64,000 bases of DNA from Acheta domesticus. Taxonomy: Eukaryota > Arthropoda > Insecta > Orthoptera > Gryllidae. The notes beneath the pieces were generated by a model. That model did no database searches. It was not told where the DNA came from and worked only from the letters and a program-made list of their open reading frames with translations. How positions within the stretch are numbered: the stretch's first letter is position 1; each line of letters opens with the position of its first letter. The stretch lies in the NCBI GenBank assembly GCA_031308135.1, contig JAHLJT010003656.1, positions 48,423,835-48,487,834 on the forward strand, written 5' to 3'. The translations under genes were made by a program, and so were the position numbers. Positions 1 to 11,417 of the stretch are shown one piece after another.

Positions 1-185
1 GACATTGGCACTGCTTCATAAAATATAGTGGTCGATTTCGTAAATAATACCCCCACTCCACCGCATTTCTTCAATCCATCGGTCAAGAAAAGTTGCGCAA
101 GTAATAGTAACCCTGCCGTTTTACAATAGTGATGGCGTTGTCCCTTGCGGAGGGGTAATGAACTGCGTGGAGAGACGATTTCGTC
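1..185. other. Unremarkable leading sequence
   Basis: No reading frame, RNA motif or repeat is recognised before the GC-rich tract. Confidence 0.5.
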
Positions 186-476
186 GTGGCACTCGTGCAC
201 CAGACTCCCGCTCGTGGCATCGACCTTGACAACACTGGCCTAGTACCTCCCTCACTCGCCTCGCCTCAATGCATCATCCCCACCCGGGTGAGACCTACTT
301 TGCACAGCCCCGCCCTTCCATCATTCGCCCGCTTCACCGCTCCCGCAGCGCCCGAGAGAGACCCGCCTGCTCGTCCCGGCGCCAGATCCACTCGCCGCCG
401 GGCCGCCTCGTTGCGGCCCGCGGCAGCAGGTAGGAGTCCGACGCTACGAGTGCCCCGCCCCTCCCGCAACCCACGG

Positions 477-680
477 CCCCCGCGCCGCCCCTGCGTCGCC
501 CCTGCGCCGCCCCCGCGCCGCCCCCGCGCCGCCCCCGCGCCGCCCCCGCGCCGCCCCCGCGCCGCCCCCGCGCCGCCCCAGCGCCGCCCCCGCGCCGCCC
601 CCGCGCCGCCCCCGCGCCGCCCCCGCGCCGCCCCCGCGCCGCCCCCGCGCCGCCCCCGCGCCGCCCCCGCGCCCCCCCAT
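477..680. repeat. GC-rich 11-bp minisatellite
   Basis: About 18 tandem copies of an 11-bp unit of the form GCGCCGCCCCC, with one or two substitutions (for example near 580). Because 11 is not a multiple of three, all frames stay open and translate into proline/arginine/alanine or glycine/alanine repeats on both strands. The long open frames across 186-857 are by-products of this composition and are not called as genes. Confidence 0.9.
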
Positions 681-879
681 GGCCTCCGCGCCGCCCACAA
701 TTTCACAATTGCAGGGGAAGAATACTTTGTACGCGGTGAAGACGGGCTTAACTGCGGCGGATTGCATAGAGATCAGGGGTGCTTCAGTTTTCACAAACGA
801 ATTAATCATCATCAACAACGCCTTCACATGGCCAATTTAATTCAATTTACTCTTTAAACACTCCCATTACTAATAAGAA

Positions 880-970
880 CAAAGTTTGAAAATATCAGCA
901 AAATCGGAGGAGTAGTTTTTGCGTCTACGTGCTACACACATGCGCACATTCCCTTTTATTTATATATAGA
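880..970 (+). mobile_element. Possible RTE-type LINE 3' end
   Basis: The segment has the form AAAATCGGAGGAGTAGTTTT, then a CACA-rich stretch, then CCTTTTATTTATATATAGAT. This resembles the recurring 3' tail of RTE-type non-LTR elements in insects (AAATCGG..CAGTAGTTT, then ACATACA-like repeats and a short AT tail). No reverse transcriptase coding is present upstream, so it would be a 5'-truncated copy. It is a pattern resemblance only. Confidence 0.35.
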
Positions 971-1306
971 TTGGGTTGAAAACAAAGCGGTAATATGAGC
1001 AGCTTCGGAGAGAAAATAAATGTGGCGGGCGAGGAGCCTGCTAACGAGACCGCGAAGGGCCGAGGCTGGGGGCGGGGCGCCTGACTAAACCGCCTTATCG
1101 CTGCGGGCGTGGGTGGGGGGAGGGGGTTGCAAAGGCCGCGACCTCCATCAGCGTGGGCCGGCCGCCTGATCCGGATGAGCAGGTGCTGCGCCCGAAGGCC
1201 CGGGGCCGAACACGCCCCAATTAGCAGGTGGCGACGGTGCAGCGCCCCCGGCCGGCGCGGCGCTCGGACACCGCCACGCGCCGGCGCCACGCCCACCTCG
1301 CGACCC

Positions 1307-1548
1307 GGCCCCCGCCCCGCCCCGACCCGACCCTCCACGCCCCACCCCGCCCCGCCCCGGCTCGGCCCGCCCCGCTTGCCCCGCCCCGCCCCGTCCCGTC
1401 CCGTCCCGTCCCGCCCCGCCCCTCCACTCCCCGCCCCGCCCCGCCCCTCCCCGCCCCCCGTCCCGCCCCGCCCCGCCCCGGCCCGTCCCGCCCCTCCACG
1501 CCCCACCCCGCCCCGGCCCGCCCCGCCCCTCTCCCCGCCCCGCCTGGC
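1307..1548. repeat. Degenerate (CCCCG)n pentanucleotide tract
   Basis: About 240 bp of CCCCG/CCCGT pentamers with variants such as GTCCC and CCTCCA. All frames are open on both strands through composition alone. The tract contains many GC-box-like CCGCCC words and lies in a CpG-rich block (about 1020-1690), so a CpG-island promoter cannot be excluded, but no exon is recognised beside it. Confidence 0.85.
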
Positions 1549-1697
1549 GCTCTTGTTCTCCTCCGCCGCCACCTTCTGCCTCTCGTCGCCCCCACCGGGA
1601 GAGGTCGCTCAGGGCATCAGCTGATGTCACCGCAGTGCCGCTGACCGGGAGGTCCTAGGGAACCACTCCCAACGGCGCGGCGGCGGCAAGACATTCA

Positions 1698-1941
1698 ACA
1701 CTATACTTCGGTTTTTCTTTCTTCGCGCGTGGTGCGGGTGGTTCAGCAAAATGGAACAATCTCGGTTTTTCGTGTCGTTATCGGTTGAGCCGATAGGAGC
1801 CGCATGATCGCCGAAACTGCTCGATACAGTCGTGATCATGTGACTCCTAGCGGCACAACCAAGAATGACGCGAAATGCCGTGAGATATTCCTTTTTCATT
1901 ACACACCCTCACGAGCCAAGTAAGAAAAACCGAAGTACACT
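1698..1941. mobile_element. Small terminal-inverted-repeat element (MITE-like)
   Basis: The left end contains TACTTCGGTTTTTCTT (from about 1703). The right end contains its reverse complement, AAGAAAAACCGAAGTA (about 1922-1937). The repeats face inward and bound about 240 bp with no coding capacity. A clear target-site duplication was not resolved. It lies directly against the mariner remnant that follows. Confidence 0.5.
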
Positions 1942-1944
1942 AAC

Positions 1945-2177
1945 ATGCATTACTCTACCACACGTACCGGGAGACCGGTTTGGAGAGTAGATTTTGTCCT
2001 AGCAGGGCCACTGCCCCGCTTTTGGGAGATACCCAAACGCTTCAAAACTGACGATGAAGTCCGAGCAGAAGTTAGACGCTTCCTCAACGCATTGGCAGGA
2101 GACTTCTCTGACTTTCGCATACAAAAGCTGGGGCACCGTCTTCAAAATGTGTCGAAAAAATGGAGACTATGTTGAAA
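1945..2177 (+). pseudogene. Mariner-like transposase, C-terminal remnant
   Basis: The main frame gives TDDEVRAEVRRFLNALAGDF and then IQKLGHRLQ, matching the C-terminal region of insect mariner-family transposases. The family's usual ending is recovered only after a shift of frame: 2146-2177 reads RKNGDYVEK followed by a stop. Only the last 75 or so residues survive, so the catalytic DDD triad is absent. The element is 5'-truncated at the small inverted-repeat element and is dead. Its 3' terminal repeat is at 2261-2285. Confidence 0.75.
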
Positions 2178-2260
2178 AATAGACAACAGTGTAAGCTTTT
2201 CAACGATGCATAAATTAATAACAATAAATAATGTTTTCTATTTTTTTAAAAATATCGCAA

Positions 2261-2285
2261 CCTTACTTTTGGTACAACCCTCGTA
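2261..2285 (+). repeat. Mariner-like 3' terminal inverted repeat
   Basis: CTTTTGGTACAACCCTCGTA ends with the TA expected as target duplication. Read in reverse it begins TACGAGGGTTGTACC, typical of mariner-family termini. It lies 84 bp after the transposase remnant. Confidence 0.65.
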
Positions 2286-4735
2286 CTTAAACGAAACAAA
2301 AACGTGTTTTGTGGGAAATTTTAATTCTATGTATTAATATAAATTGGAATCGATTTGTCTCCGGTTTTGGTGGAGAGTTGCAAGGCCCTGGTCTCTGTCC
2401 CCACTGCCTTCCGTCTCAGGCACACCCTCTCGTCCATTCTGTCTCCCTCGCCAACCCTCCGTCGTGCAGCCCATCACCCGCCTGCCACCCTCCTGCATTT
2501 CGACGCGCTAAGTCTTTCATTACGTTCATCGCCGTCACCGTTACAGCTACTTCCACGCCCCGCCTTCCGTTTCGCCTTCGCGTTCTTCTTTTGTTCTTCG
2601 TCAGAGGCTCTCTGCCCTCTCTCACGCACTCTGATCTACCAGATTGCCAATCACATTCCTTCTTCTGTTCTCCTCTACCCTTCAGGGCACCGTTCCACCA
2701 ACGTATCTCTTCCTTCCACCTCCACCGATGTCCAGACCAACCCCACCACCCATTCCCGAACACACCTCTGCGATGGCTGTTTTCGCTATGGGGTTCACTG
2801 TCATTCTCTCTTCTTGACTTCAGCACCCTGGGTAATGCTCAATTACATAGAGAATTCAAATTAGAACCAATTAAAAACATTTAGAAAAACAAAATTCTAT
2901 TTTTTTTAATATTCTTCCTGAAGCGCCTTGTTCTTCCCTTTTTAATTTAGGCCAATCACACAATGAACCAAAGAGAATCAAATCTCTTTTCCCTAAAGAT
3001 ATATTTAAACCTTCTTAAAATCAGAAGGATTTAGATTTTATATAACTAATAAACTTCGTTACTGTATTTGCTATTTTCAAACTGAAGATAATAAAAATCG
3101 CAAAATACATCAATATCGTTAGCCAAACAAGGCAGTTACATTAGGAGTGACGGATTCTAAAATACCTTATTTTTTCATTGTAATTCACGTCCTTACAAGG
3201 CAGTAATGCCGAACAAACAGAATACAAAATAAAAAGAAGCATGATTGTAAATTGTAGTTGTATATGTGACATTTCATAATAATCAGTAAAAAGGCTAAAT
3301 GCCTTAATTGCTAAGCCCTCAAACATAATAAAAAATGAAGCACCCTAGGTCCCCTTGATCGTGTGCATTTAGCTTCCCACTTTCCGTCCATTCACCTCTC
3401 GTCCACCACGACATCTACCAACACTGCCCTCCGTCGCGACCTGGCACTACCCCACCATGGCCTGATTCAAAATTGCTATCGATCTCTGAAAGTAATCTGC
3501 TTCGCTGTATTGTAAGGGTGTTCTGACATCCTTACAATAACAAACATCCTTACAATACCTAAACATACGAAAACTCATGCACATCTTGAGAAGGAAAAAA
3601 ATGACGAACCCTGCGACTCTCGCTGTTCATAATTCCGTCAGGATTTTAGTGCGCTTGACGTCTAAAGAGCCACACGTTGTAAATTAGGATTACAGTTTCG
3701 TATAGCAACGAAGTTCCAGCATGTTAATAAAGCCAAACACATTCTTTTATGTCACAATTTTATAAGCCCCTCACTTGTCATGAAATCTGTATAATCTTTC
3801 TTTGATAATTACAAAACAACAGTTATTTGAAAATTTATTTTCCCAAGAATGGAAAAACCATTAGTTACAAAATCTGGAAACAGCAAATTCGAATGCAATT
3901 TTGAACTAAAATATATTTATTTTCTTCCCACTTTCTTACCTCATTTTTCTATGTTTATCTTCCTTTTCGCACTTCTTCACATGTCCACTCACCGAACAAG
4001 CAGTTACGACCCCATCCTGCACTCATCACATCTTTCTTACAGCTCTGAACCTTCACTGCACTACCCCCAAATTCCGTCGGTTTTCTCCACTGTTTTCCAC
4101 TTCAGTCGTTATCTTGTGTCCCTCCACCCTCCACCCACCCTACCCGCAAACCACTTCATTCCCTCCATAACAGACTAGTACTCCTCCATAATAGTCCGCC
4201 GTTGATTCGCCTTTCTCCACCTCCATTTCCGTCCGCTTCGTGTTGTTGCAGCCCACCGATCCTATTCTGCACGGCGCTCTGCTGCGAGCACTCTCCATCC
4301 CTCAAGCGTTATTCGAGCCCCTTCCAATACCCTTCCAGATCTGCCAAATTCTCCTGCCCATTCCAATCAGGTCCTTCTGCTCTGTATATTCTTCTGCTGG
4401 TCGTGTATGAGTGAAACACAGACACGCAGTTTTTATGTACAGATTTATTTACAACTAGGAAAACCCGGTAGACGATGTTCTGCCTTCATCCCTCTTTCCC
4501 CTTTCTCACCGTCTCTGCCTCCCTCCCTCACCCTCTCCCTGTCTGACTCCGCCGATCTCTGTCCCTCTCATTCACATTTAATTGCAATTTCTGCACATCT
4601 CCGAGCAGGTGAGGTCATATCGGCCAGATAGCAAAAATGTAATAGAATGTTCAAGAAGATTTCTGTATATTATAGTAGTTTACGTTAGATTACAGTAGTT
4701 TGTAGATTATAGTAGTAGTTTCTTTGAGGCCTTCG
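2286..4735. other. Gene-free interval with C/T-biased blocks
   Basis: Three blocks (about 2390-2830, 3350-3470 and 3920-4590) are strongly pyrimidine-rich on the plus strand. They carry open frames rich in Ser, Pro, Leu and His, with no recognisable domain. AT-rich DNA separates them. A short hairpin at 3509-3538 (ATTGTAAGG/CCTTACAAT) is followed by a direct repeat of CATCCTTACAAT at about 3546. Frames such as 2309-2884 and 3849-4178 look like composition artefacts. Confidence 0.5.
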
Positions 4736-4739
4736 GTCT

Positions 4740-5413
4740 CACAATTTTAGTTTTTAAGGCCATAAAATGCATGCAACGCAAACTTACCGACCCATTTTTG
4801 AATTTTATCTAACCCCTCAATTTGCCCTTTTCTGTACGGGTCCCAGCATGCCGATCCATTTGCTAAAATATATAGTAGTATTTATAGTTATGCTAGGGAT
4901 CGGGCATTTTGACTACTATTTTTTAGGATACGCATTACAAAGTGCAGTGCTCTTCAGGATCTTGACCATATTGTTAATATGATCCGACCAACCCAAGTTG
5001 CTTCTCAAGACCAAACCCAAATACTTAGTTTTTTACACGTGGTATAACGTTCGTTCCTAATTCATAATCGAAGTGTACATTCGAGCGAGACTTGGAAAAA
5101 CAAATGAATGTACTTTTTGCGCATTTAATTCTATCTTATTTTTGCACGTCCAGTTCCATAAAGAGTTTAGAACGTTCTGTAAAACATTTTCATCCGCAGA
5201 CGAGCCAATACCCCTAAATATTATGCAATCATCGGCGAAAAGTATAACTTTCAATTTTATTACAGTTGCAATGTCATTAATGAACGCTAAAAATAGTAAT
5301 GGCCCTAACAACACTCCCCTAGAGGACCCCAGAGGTGACATCGCCTTTTGATGAATATTATCACCTAACCTAACTGTTTGAGTGCACCCCGTAAGAAATT
5401 CTTTTATTGACAA
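4740..5413 (-). pseudogene. Non-LTR retrotransposon reverse transcriptase fragment
   Basis: On the minus strand, 5413-5057 encodes the RT palm: GVLLGPLLFLAFINDIA, then VILFADDC (the FADD catalytic box), then LNSLWNWTCKNKIELN. Translation continues with in-frame stops through 5056-4740: YELGTNVIPRVKN, LGWSDHINNMVKILKS and WDPYRKGQIEGLDKIQKW. These are the thumb and post-RT signatures of CR1/Jockey-type LINEs. The 5' part (endonuclease, RT fingers) and the 3' end are missing. It is a broken fossil, separate from the element that follows at higher coordinates. Confidence 0.85.
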
Positions 5414-5728
5414 GCATCATTTTTAATTTGTTTTATTTTCAGTTGCTATTTAACAACTTTAGTCATCAGAGACCTCCATGCAGATTTACAATGACATTAC
5501 CTGTTTGAATAAGATATAAATTACAATAATAATTACATTAGTACAAGATACAAACATTTATATTATAACACAGGGTAATAATTACATTAGTACATTTGGA
5601 TTAGTACATTTGCATTATTATTATGTATCATTAATACTTTTAATTACCCATCCAACAGTCATTAATATGTCTACATTTTCATTATTTTTCCTTTATATCT
5701 TATATGGAATTATACTTATTTATTAACT

Positions 5729-6049
5729 TTAAAAATAATATTGTTTGTTGATAGCCAGCATATAGATATTTAGACATTCACTAATACTTTTGGGCAGTTT
5801 AGATTGATTTCTTTCGGTTTCTAATTCTTGGCAATCTACAAGAAGGTGTTTGACTGCCAAAACTTCACCACAATTTTCACATAAGTTTCTCTGTTTTTTT
5901 GTAATTAAGTGAATATCTATCAGATTTGTATGGCTTATTCTTAACCTGGCTGTTGTCACTTGTTCCTTTCTAGATGTTGACACTGTAACAGACTTGTCAA
6001 AAGTAGACTGCATTATTTCCTGTAGTTTATTTGAATCAACGTTTCTCAA
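5729..6049 (-). pseudogene. LINE pol C-terminal (CCHC-like) segment
   Basis: Encodes TTARLRISHTNLIDIHL, then LCENCGEVLAVKHLLVDCQE. The arrangement R-L-R-x-S-H-T...C-x2-C...H-x4-C is the well-known tail after RNase H in I/Jockey-group pol proteins. It is separated from the RNase H frame by a frame break at about 6050-6100. Confidence 0.8.
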
Positions 6050-6101
6050 ATGAGAGCCCAGAATTCCTTCGAATTTCTTCCGGAGGTGGGGTTTCTTATA
6101 G

Positions 6102-6461
6102 CTAAAAGTGCTGATTTAGAATCTGAGAAATCACATGTTTAGTTCCTATTCTATTCTTTCTTATTATTTGTAATGTTTGATGAATAGCTACTGCTTCACA
6201 GGTATATATAGAAAAGGAGTCATGTAATCTGAATCTGTATGTTTTATTATTAGTAACTATCGCACATCCTCTTCTCCCAATCATTGCTGAGCCATCTGTG
6301 TAACAGAACTTGAAATCATTGTACTTAGTTTTCATTTTTAAAAATAGACTAAATATTTCTTGAGGGTTGTTACTCTTCTCATCCATGTTCACGTTTATTG
6401 TGATGCTGTTCCAAGGTGGTAATGTTGGCCTCTTTTTAGGTAATAGTGACGGGATGGTCAT
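6102..6461 (-). pseudogene. LINE RNase H domain fragment
   Basis: Contains FCYTDGSAMIGRRGCAIV, which carries the first catalytic Asp of RNase H (YTDGS). SIYTCEAVAIHQTLQII follows, carrying the catalytic Glu in the E-A-x-A-I motif. The later catalytic Asp is lost where the frame ends. This is the same decayed element as the flanking entries. Confidence 0.8.
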
Positions 6462-6575
6462 CTTCAGCTCCTTAGTATAGAGAGATGCTCTGATATACAG
6501 TGGCTGTGGTAATCCTGGATGATCTAAATATTGTGCTTCTGTTGTATTTCTTTTCCAAGGATATTCATGTATATC

Positions 6576-6827
6576 TTAATTATTTGCTATCATCTTATTA
6601 GCATATAAAATAATTTCTTCTTTTCTTCTTAACTTAAGTGCTATCATGTTGGTCTCCACCAATATACTAATAGTTGGACTTGTTCTAAAGCACCAATACA
6701 GAATCGTAGTGCAGTATTTTGTATTGCTTTCTAATTTATTGTTCAGCTCTCTTCCAGCTGAGTCATACAATAAGCATTCATGATCTAATTTTGATTTTAT
6801 TGCGGCTTGTATGTGTGTATGAGGCAT
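6576..6827 (-). pseudogene. LINE pol linker between RT and RNase H
   Basis: A collinear minus-strand frame of 83 residues lies between the RT palm and RNase H pieces of the same element. It is rich in Lys and Asn and has no catalytic motif of its own. It is assigned by position and strand, with weak resemblance to the R-x3-L-x2-L-Y-x4 linker of I-group pol. Confidence 0.5.
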
Positions 6828-7035
6828 TTTCTATCAGAGCCCCATTTTATTGCAGACAGAGCTTTTGTGATGTTGATTCTTCTAAAACATTCTGCTCTTA
6901 ACTGGTCAATCTGAATCTTCCATTTCATCTTCTTATCAAATGTCATAACTAAAGTTTTAACAGATGAAACATTTCTGAGAATATTGTCATCCGACTTAAG
7001 AGTTACACTTTTCTCTTCTTTTTTCCTGGAAAATA

Positions 7036-7744
7036 CTATTTATTCAGTTTTGTTTTAGAAAATTTAAAACCAATGTTTTCAGACCACTTTTGAAGATTGT
7101 CTAGGGTGTTTTGAATGCGTCTGGCTGTGTGTTGAATATTTTTACCAGTACAGATTATAGTTAAATCATCTGCAAACAAATAACCCTTAACGGATTTGTG
7201 GATTATGTGAAGCACTTCATTAATACTGACTAGAAACAGTAAAACACTAAACACCGAACCCTGTGGTAGACCATTTCTTTATTTGCACTGGTTCAGAGAG
7301 GGTTATATTGATTCTAACTCGAATACTTCTGTTGCTCAGAAAGTTCTTAATAAATGCCAAGACATTTTCTTTTAGATTAAGATTTTCAATTATTTTTACT
7401 ACTCTATATTTCCAGGCCATTTCATAACCTCTCTCTATATCTACGGTAACTCCAATCGCATGACTGTTGTTTATAAAAGCTTCACAAATCTCTGCTTCTA
7501 AATTTATTAAATAATCAATTGTTGGACGTGATTCTCTAAAACCAAATTGAAGAGGTGCTAGCATACTAGGTGCTCCAGATACCATCTAATTTTTCTACTG
7601 ATAATTTCCTCCATGATTTTGCACAGATTGCAGGTAAGTGCTATTAGTCAGTAGTTGGAAAGTAAACTAGGTACTTTGTCAGGTTTTAAAATGGGAATCA
7701 CAATACGTTTTTATTGATTGTCTATTCTTCATTGTATCAAGAAA
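7036..7744 (-). pseudogene. LINE reverse transcriptase (fingers and palm)
   Basis: From high to low coordinates this encodes IPILKPDKVPSLLSNY, then QFGFRESRPTIDYLINL and GVTVDIERGYEMAWK (the first catalytic Asp region), then GYLFADDLTIICTGK (the FADD box). Frame shifts occur near 7720, 7590 and 7250. The segment matches RT motifs 0-5 of I/R1-type LINEs and is inactive. Confidence 0.85.
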
Positions 7745-8425
7745 AGTTCCATTAATTAAAGACAATCATATCATGTGAAATTAAATATATTTAATACAAT
7801 ATTGAAGAACGAAGTTGAAGTTTTACAGTTGGAGTTTCACAACGTTTCGGAGATATTTTGTCTCCATCATCAGGTACATTTTGACTAAAATCAAATTTAT
7901 TCCATAAATATGAGTAAATAAAATGAAACATTTTAAATATAATGTAAGCAGAAAACATTAAATAATGGAAGCTTACCTTTCAAATCAATGTGTTCTATAA
8001 ATTGTGGTAAAATGTTATCTTTTACCTTTTATTGAATATAAGTTTTACGTTAGTGAATATTACGTAAAACAAACGAATAGAATAAAGAGGCAGGGGGTCA
8101 GGTAACCATAGGCAGGGATCAATAATAGAAGAAAATAATAAATATTATTTTATTTTGCTTAATATGTTATCATACGCATTGGTGAAGTTATTACATTCAA
8201 CTATCGAATTCATCGAGTCATTTAATTTAATATGAATAGTTTCTGAAATGATTTTTGGGAATCTCCTGGTTTCCTGATCAAGTATTTTAACATTTTCAAA
8301 GTCTAACCCATGACCAGTTTCTATTCTGTGAGTCGTTACGGAGTTCTGTCTGTTAAATGGCTCCCTAATATCACAATAGTTTACCTCCATGAATCTGGAC
8401 ATAACTGTCTTTTCCATATAAAATT
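7745..8425 (-). mobile_element. Penelope-like element fragment with GIY-YIG end
   Basis: The frame at 8417-8145 encodes NSVTTHRIETGHGLDFENVK and then ETIHIKLN. This matches the C-terminal half of the GIY-YIG endonuclease of Penelope-like retroelements (H-x3-TGH-x-hDF). The 3' region at 7845-7876 carries GTTTCGGAGATATTTTGTCT and CATCATCAGGT, a signature seen in many insect Penelope termini. The RT domain is absent, so this is a 5'-truncated copy. It interrupts the surrounding LINE between its P-G-P-D region and its RT fingers. Confidence 0.75.
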
Positions 8426-8429
8426 ATAT

Positions 8430-9003
8430 TTAGTTTGAAGGTATTTTAGTGCTTTGTCTGAGAGTTTTCATTACCTTTGGAATACAGTCTGGACCTGGGC
8501 TTGAATTACTTAATTGAGAGAGTACTAGATCTAGTTCATATTTTTTAATTTCTGTATTGATGTGGTTTGCATTATCTTCTGTATCATACATGTTGTTGTT
8601 TTCTTCCAACTTTTTCCAAATTGAGAATTTTGTGTTATAATTTTTTGAATTAGAATTTGCTGCAAAATTTACTGCTAAGAGATCTGCATTGTGTGAGGGT
8701 TTCATATTAAATTTACCCTCAGATTCTACTAATATTATTTTATCTGATTTATACCGTCCATTTTTTTAACTTTGCATTTTCTTCCATAATGATGAAATAG
8801 GTGTTTATGCTGTTAATGATGATACAAAATTTCTTCCTAAAGGATTTATTCCTACTCACTTTGAATGTTCTTCTAGCATGTGCTATATTCTCTTTGTATT
8901 GAACTTTGTGTGCTAAATCTGGGTCATTATGTGCATTCTTTTTGTACCTTCTCTGTGCTCTCTTTGCTTCTAATGCTGCTTGAGCACAATCATTGTTCCA
9001 CAA
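8430..9003 (-). pseudogene. LINE pol, endonuclease-RT linker
   Basis: The frame at 9003-8749 begins WNNDCAQAALEAKRAQRRYK, and 8705-8430 contains LSNSSPGPDCIPKVMKTL. Both are standard landmarks just upstream of the RT fingers in R1/I/Jockey-type pol (W-x-x-E/D-C and S-P-G-P-D-x-I-P). The element continues at 7744 on the far side of the Penelope-like insertion. Confidence 0.8.
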
Positions 9004-9010
9004 GCATCTT

Positions 9011-10190
9011 GTTAGTAGGCCAGTTCATGTTCAAAAACATATGTTCAGAATGTTCAGAAACACATAAATATTTTGACATGATACTTTATTAAATGTTATT
9101 TTGAATATAAAATGTAGTAAGTTCCAACCATATAAGAAATAAGAGACATTTAAAATAACATATCAGGGGAAGATTCAAATAGGATATCAGTGGTAAGATC
9201 ACTTTCTGTTCAGACACCCCATCCATTTAAGTTTTTGAAATTTCACCTTTGTAAGTTAGTTTGAAATATAAAACGTTCAATTTTCTCCCAAAATTAGGAA
9301 ATTTTAATCATTAGAATCTAATCATAATTGAAGAGAAAAATCAGAGCAGTTCTTGAAAGGATTTAAGGGGAAAGATCACTAACTGTTCAGACACCCCACT
9401 TATAAATGCTTTTGAAATAATATTTTTAATTATTAATTACAAATATAACATGAAATGCATAATGAGAATTATTCTGCATTGGATTTGATGTAAAAATGTG
9501 GTAATTGTTTTAAAAAAATGTTGGCTTTGGGATGACCGGCTGGACCTAGCACTTATAAATATATCTGCTGAACCTAGCACTTATAAACATCATATACCTT
9601 AGCTTTTAAAATCAATATTATAGTATTTGCATCCTTACGTATCATTAATTTAGGAGTTTTGCTATGATTAGAATGCAGATATTAATACAATATGTCACTT
9701 TTCAATTTACAATTGCACAGGATTCATTTAAAGATAAAAAATATGAGATAGAGGGTGACAAATGACTTCCTTTCAATATTTCACTTTGTTTGGTATACTA
9801 ATCAGAACATTCAGTGTGTGTGGGATTGAACCGTGAATTACTAATTCTATCTGAAGAACAATAAATAATTGATCCATTGTTAACATGCCCACAATAATTT
9901 GCTGTTTTTTTACAATTTAGTTTGGTAAAGCCCTAAAGCTACTACTGTAAATCTTCACCACAGTAGCAACGTACAACCCATATGACTTCAAATTTGCGCT
10001 CTTTCCCAGCGTCTCCTGTATTTCCCATCGTCCAAAGCGAACGGATAGACTAGTATAGAGTAACTGTATTTAATGAATTAAACGAAACGTATGTTTTATT
10101 ATAAATAACAATAAATAAGTAGACAATTAGATTAGATCGATTAGATTAAGTAGATCGTAGATATCCCATCTCTATTTGGAAGCTCTATAT
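9011..10190. other. AT-rich interval with short duplicated words
   Basis: No gene is seen. CTGTTCAGACACCCCA occurs at about 9207 and again at about 9386, each time after AAGATCACT. ACCTAGCACTTATAAA occurs twice, about 31 bp apart, near 9545 and 9576. These look like remnants of local duplications. Confidence 0.5.
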
Positions 10191-10194
10191 TTTG

Positions 10195-10545
10195 TTACGT
10201 GGGTATCGCTGATAGCAGCGCTCCTGTCATCAGTGGCAGATGCTGGCAACACTTTCTCACTTTATTTCAGCGCAGCGAAACGTACGGTCATGGGGCCATC
10301 TTGCCAAGCAGTTCGTTCCACCACTAACAGTTGAAAACTCGGCTGTCGTTTTGGTTTGTGTGAAGTAATTCCTATTGCATCTGTGAGAACTTCAAAAGTG
10401 TTTGTTGGAGAAAAACTGTAAGTAATGCATAATACATTATTTCCAAATGTGAGTGGAAATAAAAACTTGAAGTAAAATTCGCTGCAACCGCTCAAGCGGC
10501 CATGCACGCTGCTGTTGCAAAAGTGTGAATCTACAACTCATTTCA
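10195..10545. other. GC-richer unclassified block
   Basis: A compositional island with an 81-codon minus-strand frame (10507-10262) that shows no known motif. It ends 25 bp before a TTAA-flanked MITE. Its origin is not recognised. Confidence 0.3.
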
Positions 10546-10574
10546 CAGCTTTTGTCGAACATTTTCAAATTTAA

Positions 10575-11115
10575 CCCTCCGGTGGGCGCTTAGCGGTCCT
10601 TAGTGCCGCATTCTTACATTTTTGTTGATTTAGTGTAAATAATTGGAGTCACACTATTCATTATATTTTCAACCGGATGACACAACATATCACGATTTTA
10701 GACACTGCCGATCGACCGTTATTAATTAGTACAAGTAATTAGAACTCTGAAACGGTTACTCCACTATGTACCGCACGCGCTTTGTCATGTAAGTACAATA
10801 TTTGCGTATTTTATGTTAGAATTCTTACTGCTGTTTTGTTATTGAGCTTTATGACACATATTTTTGGGTACTAACTACTAATTTAAATGCGTTGTTTCCG
10901 AAGAAAAGTTAGAAGGCACATTTGCACCATATTCATTCCCCGACATGTAACACTTACCAAGGCACGGAGGGAGAGAGTGATGGATCAGATTCTTATTAAT
11001 ATTATTTAGTTTGGTATTTAATTATTTATTATGAAATAAAATGTGTAAACACATACGCAACGGAGTGCCGCACGCGCCTGCTGGTGGGAAATGATGAGAC
11101 GCGCCCGCCAGAAGG
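10575..11115. mobile_element. piggyBac-type MITE (541 bp)
   Basis: It is flanked by TTAA at 10571-10574 and 11116-11119. The ends are inverted: CCCTCCGGTGGGCGC at the left and, read in reverse, CCTTCTGGCGGGCGC at the right. GTGCCGC/CCGCACGCG words recur subterminally (about 10607, 10769 and 11066). There is no coding capacity. TTAA plus a CCC-starting repeat is the hallmark of piggyBac-type mobilisation. Its terminal sequence differs from that of the intact piggyBac element at 38460-40921, so a different transposase is implied. Confidence 0.75.
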
Positions 11116-11417
11116 TTAAGATAAAAAAAATTCAATATTTGCAGTTTTCGCTCATAGTGCGGAATCATGTGGCAAGTAATATGCGGTAGTGATATTGTTT
11201 AAAATATAATTTTAGTTTTCGAGAAATTGAATCATCTTTTATTTTTTAAATGAAACTATATATTTTCTCATTAGGAATGCATTATCAAAGATAAAAATTA
11301 AAAAGGAATGGATATATATTAAAAAGAGGAATACAGTGATGTATCGCATGTTTTTATTTTGATAATTATTTTAGTGTACATATACTTTCTGACATGTGAT
11401 TTTAGATTTAACTGAAA

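Larger units (their letters stand above)
5414..9010 (-). mobile_element. RNase H-bearing (I/R1-like) LINE, 5'-truncated
   Basis: Read on the minus strand from 9010 down, the order is the endonuclease-RT linker, RT fingers, RT palm, RT-RNase H linker, RNase H, a cysteine/histidine C-terminal segment, and an AT-rich 3' UTR with ACATTAGTACA-type repeats (about 5430-5720). This order and the RNase H domain point to the I/R1/LOA group. The endonuclease is missing upstream of 9010. Stops and frame changes break the ORF throughout, and a Penelope-like element interrupts it between about 8425 and 7745. Confidence 0.8.

Noticed and set aside
186..857. Open frames of 120-220 codons over the GC-rich minisatellite on both strands
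   Set aside because: An 11-bp repeat without stop codons keeps every frame open; the products are low-complexity and overlap on both strands.
925..1644. Several overlapping 120-215 codon frames over the CCCCG tract
   Set aside because: Simple-sequence artefacts, rich in Gly/Arg or Pro/Ala, with no domain and mutual overlap.
2309..2884. 191- and 169-codon plus-strand frames
   Set aside because: Two overlapping frames and an opposite-strand frame are all open because of pyrimidine bias; no motif or codon signal seen.
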